Positions 1-11,377 of a DNA stretch of 64,000 nt are shown in pieces. The notes below the pieces were generated by a model. It did no database searches, had not been told where the DNA came from, and was given only the letters and a program-made list of their open reading frames with translations. Positions within the stretch are counted from its first letter, which is position 1, and each line of letters opens with the position of its first letter. The translations under genes were made by a program, and so were the position numbers. Origin of the DNA: Antilocapra americana. Lineage: Eukaryota; Chordata; Mammalia; Artiodactyla; Antilocapridae. Location: NCBI GenBank assembly GCA_007570785.1, contig ML662442.1, positions 28,768,880 through 28,832,879 on the forward strand, written 5' to 3'.

Positions 1-401
1 TTCTACTCAGATGGACGAAACTGGAGCCCATTATCCAGAGTGAAGTAAGCCAGAAGCAAAAACAACAATACAGTATATTAACACATATATATGGAATTTA
101 GAAAGACGGTAACGAGAAGACAACATGCGAGACAGCAAAATGAACGCAGATGTATAGAATAGACCCATGGACTCTGTGGGTAAGGGTGGGATGATATGGG
201 AGAATGGCATTGAAACATGTTAATTATCATGTGTCTAATCAATCACCAGCCCAGGATTGATGCTCGGGGCTGATGCATCGAGATTTCCCAGGAGGAGGGA
301 GGAGGGACGGAGGAGGGAGGGGGGTTCTGGAGGGGGAGCATATGTAGACCCATGGTGATATCATGGCATTGTATGGCAAAAACAATTAAAAAAAAAAAAA
401 A
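1..401 (+). mobile_element. L1 LINE 3' end (ruminant L1)
   Basis: The first 48 bases are the last ORF2 codons of an L1, ending in a TAA stop at 46-48. A 3' UTR follows, with a G-rich tract near 288-346, and then an A14 tail at 388-401. The element enters from outside the window, so its 5' part and left TSD cannot be seen. It closely resembles the ends of the L1 copies finishing near 14456 and 53860, so all three belong to one subfamily. BovB sequence begins directly after the tail, so this L1 is inserted inside a BovB. Confidence 0.93.
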
Positions 402-3080
402 GCTGAAGTTGACCAGTTCTATGAAGACCTACCACATCTTCTAGAACTAACACCAAAAAAAGATGTCCTTTTCTTCGTAGGGGATTAGAATACAAGAGGA
501 GAAAGTCATGCCTGCTGAGTTGTGCTGCAGTCATGTTTGACTCTCTATGACCCTATGGACTGTAGTCCACTAGGCTCCTCTGTCCATGGAATTTTCCAGG
601 GAATAATTCTGGAGTGGGTTGCCATTTCTTGATTCAGGGGATCTTCCTGACCCAGGGATTGAATCTGGCTCTCCTGTGGCTCCTACATTGCAAGGTGGAT
701 TCTTTACCACTGTATCACCTGGAAATCCCAGGAAGCCAAGAGATACTCAGAGTAACAAAGAAGTTTGACCTTGGAATACAAAAGAAGTATGGTAAATGCT
801 AACAGGGTTTGGTCAAGAAAACATACTGGTTATAGCAAACACTCTTTTCCAACAGCCCCAGAGATGCCATGGTTATCACCAAATGTTCAGTACCTAAATC
901 AGATTGATTGTATTCTTCATAGCAGAAAATGGAGAAGCTCTACACAGTCAGCAGAAACAAGACCTGGAATGGACTGCGGCTATGATCATGCATGAGCTTC
1001 TTATTGTAAAATTCAGGCTTAAATCAAAGAAAGTAGGGGAAACTGCTAGGCCATTCGGGTATGACCAAAACCAAATCCCCCATGATTACAACATGGAGGT
1101 GATGAATAGATTCAAGGGATTAGATCTGGTAGACAGAGTGCCCAAAGAGGTATGGATGGAGGTTTGCAACATTGTACAAGAGTCAGTGACCAAAACCATC
1201 CCAGAGAAAAAGAAATGCAAGAAGACAAAGTGGTTGTCTGAGGAGGCTTTCCTAATAGCTGAAGAAATAAGAGAAGTGAAAGGCTAGAGAGAAAGGGAAA
1301 GATATACCCAACTGAATGCAGAGTTATGAAAAATAGCAAGGTGAGACAAGCAGGCCTTCCTAAGAAATAGAGGAAAACAATAAAATGAGAAAGATCAGAG
1401 ATGTCTTCAAGAAAATTAGAGTTAACAAGGGAAAATTTCATGCAAGGATAGGCACGATAAAGGACAGAAATGGTAAGGAAGTAACAGAAGCAGAAGATAT
1501 TAAGAAGAGGTGGCAAGAATACACAGAACTGAACTAGAAAGGTGTTAATGACCCTGACAACCATGATGATGTGGTCACTCTCCTAAAGCCAGACATCCTG
1601 TAGAGTAAAGTCAAGTGGGCTTTAGAAAGCTTTACAACGAACAAAGCTAGAGGAGGTGATAGAATTCCAGCTGAACTATTAAAATCGTAAAAGATGATGC
1701 TGTTAAAGTGCTGCAGTCAATGTCAGCAAATTTGGAAAACTCAGCAGTGGCCAAAAGACTAGAAAAGGTCAGTTTTCATTCCAATCTTAAGGAATGACAG
1801 TGCCAAAGAATGTTCAAATTACTATGCGATTACGTTCATTTCACATGCTAACAAGGTTATGTTCAAAACCTTTTAAGCTAGGCTTCAGTAGTACATGAGC
1901 CAAGAATTTCCAGATATCTAAGTGGGGTTTATAAAAGGCAGAAGAGCTAGAGATCAAATAGCCAACATTCATTGGATTATGGATAAAACAAGGAATTCCA
2001 AAAAAACATCTCATTTTTCTTCATTGACTACAGTAAAGCCTTTGACTGCGTAGATCACAACAAACTGGAAAATTATTAAAGAGATGGGCATACCAGACCA
2101 CCTTACCTGTCTCCTGAGAAATCTGTAGACATGTCAAGAAGCAACCATTAGGACTGGACATGAAACAATGGACATGAAACAATAGTTCAAAATTGGGAAG
2201 TAAGTATGACAAGGCCACATACTGTCACTCTTCTTGTTTAACTTATATGGAGAGTAAATCATGCAAATGTCAGGTTGGATAAAGCACACTTTGGAATCCA
2301 GATTGCTGGAAGAAATATCAACAACCTCAATTAGGCAGATGATACTACTCTAATGGCAGAAACTGAAGAGGAACTAAAGAGCCTGTTGATGAAGGTGAAA
2401 GAGGAGAGTGAAAAACCTGGCTTGAAATCCAAGATCATAGCATCCAGTCCCATCACTTCATGGCAAATAGATGAGAAAACAATGGAAATAGTGACAGACT
2501 ATTTTGGGGGGCTCCCACTGCAGATGGTGACTGCAGCCATGAAATTAAAAGATATTTACTCCTTGGAAGCTATGGCAAATCTAGATAGTGTATTAAAAAA
2601 CAGATACGTCACTTTGCTGACAAAGGTCTGTATAGTCAAAACTATGGTTTTTCCAGTAGTCGTGCACAGATGTAAGAACTGGATCATAAAAAAGGCTGAG
2701 TACTGAAGAACTGATGCTTTCAAATTATGGTGCTGAAGCAGACTCTTGAGTGTCCCTTCAACTACAAGGAGATCAAATCAGTCAGTCCTAAAGGAAATCA
2801 ATCTGGAATATTCATTGAAAGGACTGATGCTGAAGCCAGAGCTCCAATATTTTGGCTACTTGATGCAAAGAGCCTACTTATTGGAAAAAGACCCTGATGC
2901 TCGGAAAGACTGAAGGCAAAGGGAGCAGGGGTTGGCAGAGGATGAGATGAATAGACAGCATTATTGACTCAATAGACGTGAATCGAGCAAACTCCAGGAG
3001 ACAGTGGAGGACAGAGGAACCTGGCTTTCTACAACCTATGGGGTCTCAAAGAGTCAAACCTGACTTAGGGATTGAACAGC
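402..3080 (+). mobile_element. BovB (RTE-type) LINE, nearly complete, decayed
   Basis: BovB encodes one polyprotein with an N-terminal AP-like endonuclease and a reverse transcriptase. Endonuclease-like sequence runs from about 402 to 1060. Its GDWN-type motif near 480-492 is broken by a stop replacing Trp. RT-like sequence runs from about 1600 to 2700. The catalytic Ala-Asp-Asp codons remain at 2335-2343, but the preceding Tyr position is a stop. The 3' tail reaches about 3080. Many stops and frameshifts leave only short open pieces (904-1287, 2353-2706), so it is dead. A SINE interrupts it at about 509-730. The upstream part should lie left of the L1, outside the window. Family assignment is confident; the exact 3' boundary is uncertain by about 20 bp. 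Confidence 0.9.
509..730 (-). mobile_element. Bov-tA SINE inserted in BovB
   Basis: Read on the minus strand it has the tRNA-Glu-like head (box A/B-type sequence ending near 730) followed by the BovA body ending near 509. BovB text is continuous if this block is removed. Candidate TSDs are the degenerate 8-mers at 501-508 and 731-738 (6 of 8 match). It is diverged and has no coding capacity. Confidence 0.88.
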
Positions 3081-3204
3081 ATCAACCATGTCTAGTTATC
3101 ATATTCCTAGTCTTGGAAAGTTTATTACATTCTTTCCTTGCTGTGTGTACTTTAATTCTTTTTTCTGCATTTTTTTTAACCCCATGCTTTTCTTTTTCCC
3201 TGGA

Positions 3205-3320
3205 GTTCAAAAGTACTTACTTAGCACCTGCTATATACCAGCCACTGTAGTAGGCAGTGGGTCTACAAAGTTGAACCAGACAGACATCCCAGCTTTCACA
3301 GAGCTAATGTGAAGTTTGTC
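3205..3320 (+). repeat. Ancient mammalian interspersed repeat fragment
   Basis: This reads like a common old mammalian repeat with the phrase cacctgctatataccagcc, a short cactg block and a tagged end near agctaatgtg. I recognise the pattern from many mammalian loci but cannot assign a family name safely. Related pieces appear at about 25400, 26330 and 62450. Confidence 0.5.
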
Positions 3321-4027
3321 TGTGCTGCTAGTACTTCTTCCTTCACTAACTAGGCTCACTATGCTGGCCTCGGTGTCATATTACTATGGGGCTGAGCTCC
3401 CACGGTGTAGTACTTCCTTCCCCAGCAGTCAGTGTTTACACTGTCTGCACTGCCCATTCAAAGAGGATTTTCTGCAAGTCCTTCGGATATTTCCCATATA
3501 CGAATCTCTGTGCATACCCAGTGTCCCCACACTTGCCATCCAGCTTGTCAGAATGTGACTTTACAAAACACATTGACAGGAACTATTTAATGAAGGAACA
3601 GGATCTATACCTACCCTGTAGGAAATGCTTTAAACCTGACAAGGAAGAGTGGACCTCCTGGTGAAGTAGCCCAAGGAAAAAAGCACATGCTGTCCCTACG
3701 AGCCTCCTGCAAGAGCACCACTTTGAAGCAGCGGCTTGCCAACTTCAATACTCCTCAGAATCACCCCGAGGTTATTACATCACTGATCACTGGGCCACAG
3801 GGAGTTTTTGATTCAGTGCATTTGGGGTGGCCTGAGAGTTTGCCTTTCTGCTCATCCTTATCTGAGAACCACATTTTGAGAATGTTTGCTATGAAATTGC
3901 GGAGAAAAAAGAAATGGCTACTTTTGTACTTTAAGTATGGAGATTTTTTGCTTTTTATATTCATTTCTAGTATGAGTGGGTTTTACACTTACTGTTTCCT
4001 CTAAATGATGTTTTCTGCTGTTGCCAT
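3321..4027. other. Unassigned stretch
   Basis: Plus-strand open frames of 80-105 codons (3316-3558, 3386-3664, 3687-4004) match nothing I recognise and overlap each other in different frames. No splice, promoter or repeat signal stands out. Confidence 0.5.
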
Positions 4028-4214
4028 TATAGTCCTCTCTGACTCTGTGTGACATCATGAACAGTAGCCCACCAGGTTCCTCTGTCCGTGGGTTTCCCAG
4101 GTAAGAATACTGGAGTGAGCTGCCACTTCTTTCTCCAGGGGAGCTTCCTGACCAGGGATAGAATCTGCATCTCCTGCATTGGAAGGGGGATTCCCTAAAC
4201 CATCAGGGAAGCCC
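4028..4214 (-). mobile_element. Bov-tA SINE
   Basis: Antisense copy. The BovA body lies at 4028-4130 and the tRNA-like head at 4135-4214, closing with the inverted start motif ggaagccc. It has several indels and no clear TSD. Confidence 0.85.
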
Positions 4215-6249
4215 TGTGTGTAATCTAAATAACTGAAAAATTCATCCAATGAAATAAAATCACCAGAGTTCATTTTTTGCATCAATAAAACAATGTAAGT
4301 TCAATGTTTTATCTTTTTATTGTGAACTTTTTTCGAAGAATGTGCTCTCTCATAGTCTCAATCCAAGACTTTTGAATTCTAACTTTTTCATGTAAAAAAT
4401 TTTAAAAAAAGTGAAGTGCTGAACAATAACTGAATTTTACTATTAGACTTGGTGGACATGTGAGAATTACATCATCTAAAAACAAGACTAAAATTCTTCA
4501 CATTGGAAAGATGATTTACTGTTGATACAAGATAAGTGTTCAATTGACCAATAATTGATTATTTTATTTTTGTCAGAGAAATTTGTTCTTAGATTACAGA
4601 CAAGTCAAGATTATTTGAAACTTTAGAGTTTATGAGAATTTTTGAATGCTGAGAATAAAATGAGTAAAATATTTAAAGTATGGTCTGAAATTATAAATAT
4701 TTCTTAGGAATCACATTTCCTTTTTCAGAATAAGCTAAGTATTTCATTTTAAAAAATATTTAACATATACATTATACAATGAGAATGTCATTTCCAGTGC
4801 GGTTTTTGACATTGATCACCACAATAATAACATTGGCAAAGGAGTACAGAGCTCTCCTTCAGAACAGGCCAAGTCAGTGACTCTGGCAGGATGAGGGAGG
4901 GCCAAATGCTATGCTCTTGTCAGGTAGGGGCTGGGGAATCTTTGACTCTTGAGTAGTCAACGGGACACCCATTTCATGATATCATGTTAGTTACTGGAGG
5001 TAAATTTACTGATGGAATTTAGAAATAATGGATCTAACTCCTAGGGAGTTGGCTCACTAGGTGCTTAAGAAAACGTAAAGTAACAAAAAAATGAAAATAT
5101 GCAATTTCCTGGTTTTTATTATTCTTCGCTATTATAATTGTTAAAATGGAAGTAACAGACAGACCAAGTTCAAACTCTGGCTGGTACACATGACAGTCTT
5201 TATCTCAGGCACCCTGCCAAAGGAGGGTGCTGGAGTAGAACCCGACACCAGGTCCAATTCAGATTCTCGATAGCCTGAGGCTGAACTGCTAGCATGGAGC
5301 CACTGTCAAAGAGAAAAGTTATACTGAAAGGAGGACAGCAAAGGCTAGACTGGTTGCCAAGACAATAAGATGCAGCAAAGAGCAAAGTTAATGGATTCAT
5401 CCCAGCAGAGTGGAAATTTTTAAATGCTTATTAAGAAATGGAGTGAATACATTAAGCATCAGTGTGGTAGAACAAAGGAGAAAGAGAAAGAGAAAAACCG
5501 AGGGATTCATCCCAACAGAGTAGAAAACAGTTATTTAAAAATAGGACAAATAAAGCAGACATTGACGGAGTCAAAACAAAGATCTTAACGCAGCCCTCTG
5601 AGAGGTTGGGTGTACCAGTGGGATCCTTAGTGGTCCCCCAACATTAAAGGACCCTCAGTAAATCTGCTTTACTCACCCTAGTTTGGGCAATGATCCCACA
5701 AGCATCTAATCATTACAATGGTTGACTCATCTACTGGAGACTCAAAGTCTTATGCATACGAATGGGTAAAAGGATCAAGGAGTGGTGAAGACATTTCCAG
5801 GACTCCTTTACATTCTGGTAAAGGAGCCCTATGCATTTTGGTATCAAAACCTATTGATGAAACCCGAAGAGGGACTACAATTAAACTAAAAAAACCACAG
5901 AGATTTAAGAGAGATTAAGGTGAAAGTTTGGATGAAAACTCTAATATTTGAACAAACTTTATGTGAAATAGTAGCACCTCCTTGAATGCATTATAGAAAT
6001 GAGATGAAATGTATTAGACTGTGTCTAACTGGGAAACATTTCTCCTACAGAGTATAAAACTAAAGGCATATAAATCTACCCTTCAGGTAATATTAATTAG
6101 ACACACTAAAACGCAACCAATAAGATAGCCCAATTATTAATTCAGATTCTCGCGAATTATTAATTTGAAACAAAGTAGAACTGGAGTGCTGGTGTGAACA
6201 AATTATCTGTGTAATTGTCTCTGCTGAACATAGATGGGGTCTTATTACA
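4215..6249. other. Unassigned stretch, possibly upstream ERV remains
   Basis: 4300-4800 is very AT-rich with nothing recognisable. 5160-5700 is more complex and holds an imperfect direct duplication (about 5391-5416 and 5502-5527, sharing ggattcatccca). A 66-codon frame at 5718-5918 has no product I recognise. Because a retroviral pol remnant follows at about 6250, some of this may be older gag or LTR sequence, but I see no defensible LTR, primer-binding site or gag motif. Confidence 0.35.
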
Positions 6250-7800
6250 AAGCCTGTGAAAACCATCCAGCAATAAATACTGGGATTTCAGACCAGAAAA
6301 TTTCCTTTTGAGAAACAGTTAGCTAGATATTGGGTTTTTATTGAGACTGCCCCTATGGCTGAAAGACATAAAATAATCTTAAAAACTGAAATACCTCTAA
6401 TATCTTGAGTGATGCCTAACAGATGCTCTAATAGGAAGGCAATGTCCAGAAGAGTTCCAAAAAAAAAAAAAACTGAAATGGTTTTTACAAGAACATGGTA
6501 CTGGGCGGCGGGGGGGTGGGGTGGGTGGGTGGTGTAAAGATGTTAATGAGCAGGAAACCTCTTTTCCCCTAGAGTCAACTTTGCAGATGCCTGACCCTAT
6601 TGCTACTTGGGTAGTGCCCATAAACTGCTCTTGATAGACTAACAAAAAGCTGTTTGGTTTATGACTAGTAGTTCTGATGGAAATGGATAGCCTCGTGTTT
6701 GGAAGGCCACCAGTTTGGAGAAGGTAGTTCAAAACATATCAGTGGGGTGAGCTGCATGTTTTTTGTCACTGTGTTTGTGTTTTTTTACCACTGATGGGAA
6801 ATAGCCAATGTTTTGCCACATGGTCATGCAAAAGGACAATGGAAAATTAGCCTGTTAGGGAATGCCAACTTGCTTCATGGCCCTATGGAAATCTCTTATG
6901 AGAATCTGAGGAATGCATTAAAAAGTAGGATGTTTTGATGTCCATCAGAAGAATCCCTTTCCAGGATTAGAAGGTGATCAGAATTAATGAGCAGATATTC
7001 TGGTGTACTCAACTGAGGTGGCCACCTGGGTTCATGACAAAGGTGGACATGGGATACTACAGCAATGCAAAGATAGACACATTCTTCTTATGCCCCCTGA
7101 GGCATAAAATGCTGGCCATAACTGTCCTGTTTGCCAAACAGAGAGAAAGGAAACTGCAGATGGCAGTGGAGACAATTCCCTGGGGGTGAGGCAAACTTGC
7201 AAATAACTGGCAAGTTGAACTGATGTCATTAGTCTCAAGAGGCTACAAAAGAGCATTAAGAGGAACAGATTCTTACTCTAGACTGAACCCTGGGGTAGAT
7301 GTGAATAATCAGAGTATTATAAAAGAACGAGTACAGAAGATACCATACCAATTTAGAAAACTGAGTCATATTTCTTCAGACCAAGCAATGTTTTATAGCC
7401 CATAATGTCTGACAATTGGCAGAGATGTAACATACGCAGAGTAATGGTTTTACAGAGAACAGAAATGGGAAACTGAAACGTGGGTTGTCTAAAATGGGGC
7501 ACCGTATCGCCAAGGGGGGCTAGCTTACACACCGTAACAAGTGTGTGCTTACACTCAGCATATTCAGGGGCAAGGGAGTCTCCCCATTAGATAGATTCCT
7601 CTACTTTTACTTTTTCAGAAAAGAGAACTTTCTTTTCTGAGGGATTGAGAGGAGAAGGGATTAGGGAGGATTCTGGTATAACTGTACAATTCTTCCCAAA
7701 TAACCTCTCCTGGTATAACTATACTACTATTTCCAAATGATTTTACTTTTCTTCATATCATCCCCACTTTCTTACCTACATACACATATGATGCAGTGGT
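6250..7800 (+). pseudogene. Endogenous retrovirus pol remnant (RNase H-integrase)
   Basis: This is a decayed internal fragment of an endogenous retrovirus. Conceptual translation across several frames shows RNase H-like residues at about 6290-6400 (a FEKQLARYWVFIETAP-like stretch) and about 6650-6870. Next comes an integrase-like zinc-binding Cys pair near 7120 and a core block at about 7200-7390 with WQVE, GYKRAL, DSYS and SSDQ motifs. A WN-x-LK-like piece follows at about 7475-7495, then weakly similar sequence to about 7800. The order RNase H, integrase, C-terminal extension is that of retroviral Pol. Frame changes, stops, an A14 run near 6460-6473 and a G-rich insertion near 6503-6532 break it, so no functional protein is possible. 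The family (class I or ERVL-like) is not resolved, and no LTRs are seen. Confidence 0.72.
6510..6529 (+). other. Strong G-quadruplex motif
   Basis: A run of seven G, then GGGG, GGG and GGG, each separated by a single T. Four or more G-runs with one-base loops is the pattern that forms very stable parallel quadruplexes in vitro. It lies within the decayed retroviral RNase H region, so it is probably an expansion after insertion and not a viral motif. Confidence 0.75.
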
Positions 7801-8640
7801 GACAAGACTAGGACTTCACCTGCAGGTATCAGAAGCAAGGACGATTTTTGATAAAAGCAAGAAACTGTGACTATAAAAGGATAGTTTGGACTATAAAGTT
7901 TTGTATTAAATTCCTAACGTCCTGATTGGCTCGATGCCTTTTCCCCATCTGGAAAAAATGAGGGTTGCCAGTGAATACAGCTATAAGCCTAATGGCTGAG
8001 ATAGTCCACAAGTTCTCTACTTGAATAATCCTACCTGATATGAATAGAAATTAATAGAGGGAAAGGGACTTGCTAGACTATCATTGATGCCTCTAATCTA
8101 CATCAGGATGGCCAAGACTATTATTATTTACAAGGAGGAAAAGTTTGATTTAAAGTTGAAAGAAGGAGGGATAGTACTTGAAGAATGAATGAATGAATGA
8201 TGCAACGGGGTAATTCAATGTAACAAAGAGTCATACAGCAAGAGACAGACATAGTCTCTTAACTCAGTTATATGCTAAAAATGTTCCAGAGGCCAGTCCT
8301 GCTTTCAAAACCTGACAAGATCAAATGGAAACCTCCAAACCTTAGTGGCCTCACCCTGGGAGATAGTTTGGTTTTATGGCTTGATGGTGGCATGGACTAA
8401 CTGCCAGAGACAGACTAGGACTCTGGTAATGTGCCAGTATCTTTTGATTGTTTTTCAGGTTACATCTACCATACTGCCTGATAGAACTCTGGCCTTGTTG
8501 GTAAAGTTATAGTACTGATACTGATGGTCAGATATGGATTAAGAGTAAAACAACTACAGTCCTATAAAAATTAATTTTAAAAATGTTTGGACTAACTATA
8601 ATTACAATGCTATGAGAAAATTCAGGGAAAGCACATTGGC
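7801..8640. other. Unassigned stretch with a GAAT tract
   Basis: A short (GAAT)4 microsatellite lies at 8184-8200. The first 250 bases may be the far end of the retroviral remnant, but I can name no motif in them. Confidence 0.4.
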
Positions 8641-10030
8641 AGTGCTGGTGGTGACAAAGTGTGAGTATATTTAAATAGAGTTCAAGAAAGGCCTAACTGA
8701 GACTGTGGCTTTAAGGTGGAAAACGAAATAAAGTAGGAGAGGGAGTTGTGAAGGTGTCTGGGAAAGGACCATTTCAAGTACAGACAATAACAAATGTAAA
8801 ATCCCTGAGCATCAACTTGACTTAGGTGGTTCAAGGGCAGAGACCTAGGGAAAGAGTTGCAGGCATGAATACGGAGAAGAGGAGAATGGTGAAAATTCAG
8901 ATTGTGTGTACATAGAGGCTACTATAATACCCTTGGTTTTTACTCTGAGTATGATTTGGATTTTGAACAAGGGAGTGATACAATCCCACACATCCATAAA
9001 GAATTACTCTGGTTGCTATCCTCAGGAGCAAGCAGGGAGGCCAGCTAAGAGGTTATCACCATAATTCAAGCAAGAAACATTGGTAGTTGGGACTAGTGTG
9101 ATAGTGGAAGAGGTAGATGTAAACTGTTAGATGGCAAAGATAAGCAGAGAGGATTTGCTGATAGAGGTGATGTGAAAGCACGAAACAGAAAGGAGTCAGG
9201 GTAACTCCAAGGAATTTGGCCCCAAGAACTAGAAGAATGGAGCTGCCGCTCCCAGGATTGCAAGGGACAACCCTAATGGAAGATTAAGGATGGAAATCTG
9301 GGATCAGTTGTGCACATATTAGATTTGAGGACATTTTTGGACATCCAAGTGGACATGGTGACTAAAGAACTGGACACACAAAACTGGGGTTAGTGAAGAA
9401 GTTTAGACTGGAAGAAGAAATGTGGATGTTTTCAGTAGAGGGATGTTTCTTAAAGCCAAGAAACTAGAGGAGAACAGGAGAGTCAGTGTAAATAGAAAAT
9501 AAATCCAGATGGACAAGCCATGGGGCATTCAGTGTTGAGAATTGTGTAGATAAGAAAGGAGTCCTTTGAACTGTGAGGAGATCCAGCCAGTCCATCCTAA
9601 AGGAAATCAGTCCAGAATATTCATTGGAAGGGCTGATGCTGAAGCTGAAATTCCAATACTTTGCCCACCTGATGAGAAGAACTGATTCACTGGAAAAGAC
9701 CCTGATGTTGAGAAAGATTGAAGGCAGGAGAAGAGGACGACAGAGGATGAAATGGTTGGATGGCATCACCAACTCAGTGGGCATGAGTTTGCGTATGCTT
9801 CGGGAGTTAGTGATGGACAGGGAGTCCTGGCATGCTGTAATCCATGAGGTCACAAAGAGTCAAACAGGACTGAGTGACTGAATTGAATGGAGATAAGAAA
9901 AGAGGAAGCTAAAAGGAAGAAATCATATAGCTTTGAGGAAATGTAGGTGTCCTGGAATCTCTGAGAAGGCTATGTTTCAACATGGAGGGAGTGATCAACC
10001 ATGAAAAATATTGCTCTAAGTCCAGTAAAA
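8641..10030 (+). repeat. Old unassigned interspersed repeat, split by BovB
   Basis: Purine-rich text with phrases such as ttactctgagtatgatttgg, gggagtgatacaatcc and catccaagtggacatggtg (about 8940-9360) belongs to a long medium-copy mammalian repeat that I recognise by wording but cannot name. The family resumes after the BovB insertion with gagggagtgatcaacc near 9986. Related copies lie at about 25400-26330 and 62445-63020. No open frame of note. Confidence 0.45.
9561..9890 (+). mobile_element. BovB LINE 3' tail with TSD
   Basis: A 5'-truncated BovB covering the C-terminal end of the polyprotein and the 3' tail. A 102-codon open piece (9573-9881) is the last part of the RT C-terminal region. 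The 13-base flanks at 9548-9560 and 9891-9903 match with one mismatch and are read as TSD. Confidence 0.92.
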
Positions 10031-10847
10031 CAGCACCAATTTAGTCACCAGGAGAACAATAATGTCCTCAGCAAGCAATTATTAATATTAAAAACAATTT
10101 TCTAAATCAAAGGCTAAAACTTAAAACTACCAAACATTACTATAAAACCGATAGCTTCAAAGCAATTATCAGTATCACAGGCATAACTTTATGATGCTAA
10201 TTATTCACTAAAATATTTGACAGCATTTTTCAAATACTATTCAGATGCTCCGCTTCACAAAGCCATAATTCAAAAATCTCCCTTTGAAATTTCTTTTCTC
10301 TTTCTTAACGTACCTTTTTTTATTCAATTTCTTTAGAATAAATTTGTATTTTTAAAACATTTTTTAATTAGGCTCCTCCAGTGTTCCTCTATCATTATAT
10401 TCTGTGAAAATTTTTCTTTAAGAATTTAATATTTCTTTTTAAAGAGTGAAATGGAGGGTCAGTGCAGGAGAGTTTTGTTGATTTTATCATTTTATCAACT
10501 CCTAAAATTTTGCTGTTCCATAATGTATGTCATTACTTAAAATATGAATGACATATCTTTACCTCTCAAACAAAGAATTTAATGTCAAGATACCCCAACG
10601 CAGAACACATTTTGTATAGCGGTCATTAAATACTTCCTCAGTCACAAAGGACAGATCCACTTCAATCTATTCAGTCATTATCACTCTAAACAACTAAGAG
10701 TTTTTCTTCCCAATTTGCCTAGAGCTGAGTGGTATTCCAGGACATAAGACTGCCAATGCCAATGCAGAGCAGCCCTGGGCAAATGAAAATGAATGGCCAC
10801 TCACTCCCAAAATATCACCTCCTCTGGGTGTCTTTTCCACTGATTAT
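10031..10847. other. Unassigned AT-rich stretch
   Basis: 10080-10560 is especially AT-rich. Nothing recognised. Confidence 0.5.
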
Positions 10848-11036
10848 ACAACTGTGGTTAAAAGCATAGGCTTTGGATTTAGAGGACCTAGGTTTGAATA
10901 TTGATTTTATCCTTTGTTCATTAAATGGCATGGGTAAATTACTTTATCCCTGGGATCAAACAAAAAATTGGTTATAAATGCCAGGCCTCGGGCATGGCAC
11001 AGAGTAAGTGCTCAAGAAATGTTAGCTATTTTGATT
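10848..11036 (+). mobile_element. MIR SINE
   Basis: It opens with the MIR 5' phrase actgtggttaaaagcatagg. It then continues through a shortened core and closes with the 3' phrase ggcacagagtaagtgctcaa followed by gaaatgttagctatt. About 60-70 bases of the usual middle are missing. This is an old tRNA-derived SINE, fixed before the ruminant radiation. Confidence 0.85.
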
Positions 11037-11283
11037 ATGTGTTCCAGTGACATAACTTCTTTTTCCTAAGAAAGTTACAGCTACTCCTACGCTTAAACCT
11101 TAAATAATCATGACCAACCACTAAAGAAATCAAAGTAAATAAAATAAAGTATGGAATTTAAATGTGTGAACAATATCCCTATTGTAAAGCCTGAATATAT
11201 CAACAGAAGTCAAACTTTGTTTGAAAATGCAGTGACTGGGAGTGACAGATTGTTGCAGGAAGAAAGGTTATTTTTATTTTTCA

Positions 11284-11377
11284 GTATACAGCTGAACCAC
11301 CCTGAACATGCTCAATATCATCTGATCTCTGAAGCTAAGCAGGGTCAGGGCCTGGTTAGTACATAGATGGGAGAAGC
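11284..11377 (+). pseudogene. 5S rRNA pseudogene, 3'-truncated
   Basis: The sequence follows mammalian 5S rRNA from near its first base to about base 93, with scattered substitutions. The central block gaagctaagcagggtc and the box C region ggttagtacatagatgggag (two changes) are clear. The intermediate element and box A are weaker. After about 11377 it leaves 5S for a T/A run. The phrase accagggtg at 11427-11435 may be the displaced 3' end. The divergence and missing end make it a pseudogene; the box C remnant is an internal pol III promoter relic. Confidence 0.9.

Noticed and set aside
1112..1564. 150-codon minus-strand frame
   Set aside because: It is antisense to BovB coding sequence, where the purine-rich sense strand keeps the reverse frame free of stops.
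5718..5918. 66-codon frame near the retroviral fossil, considered as gag or dUTPase
   Set aside because: I could not match it to any retroviral domain motif, so I left it unassigned.
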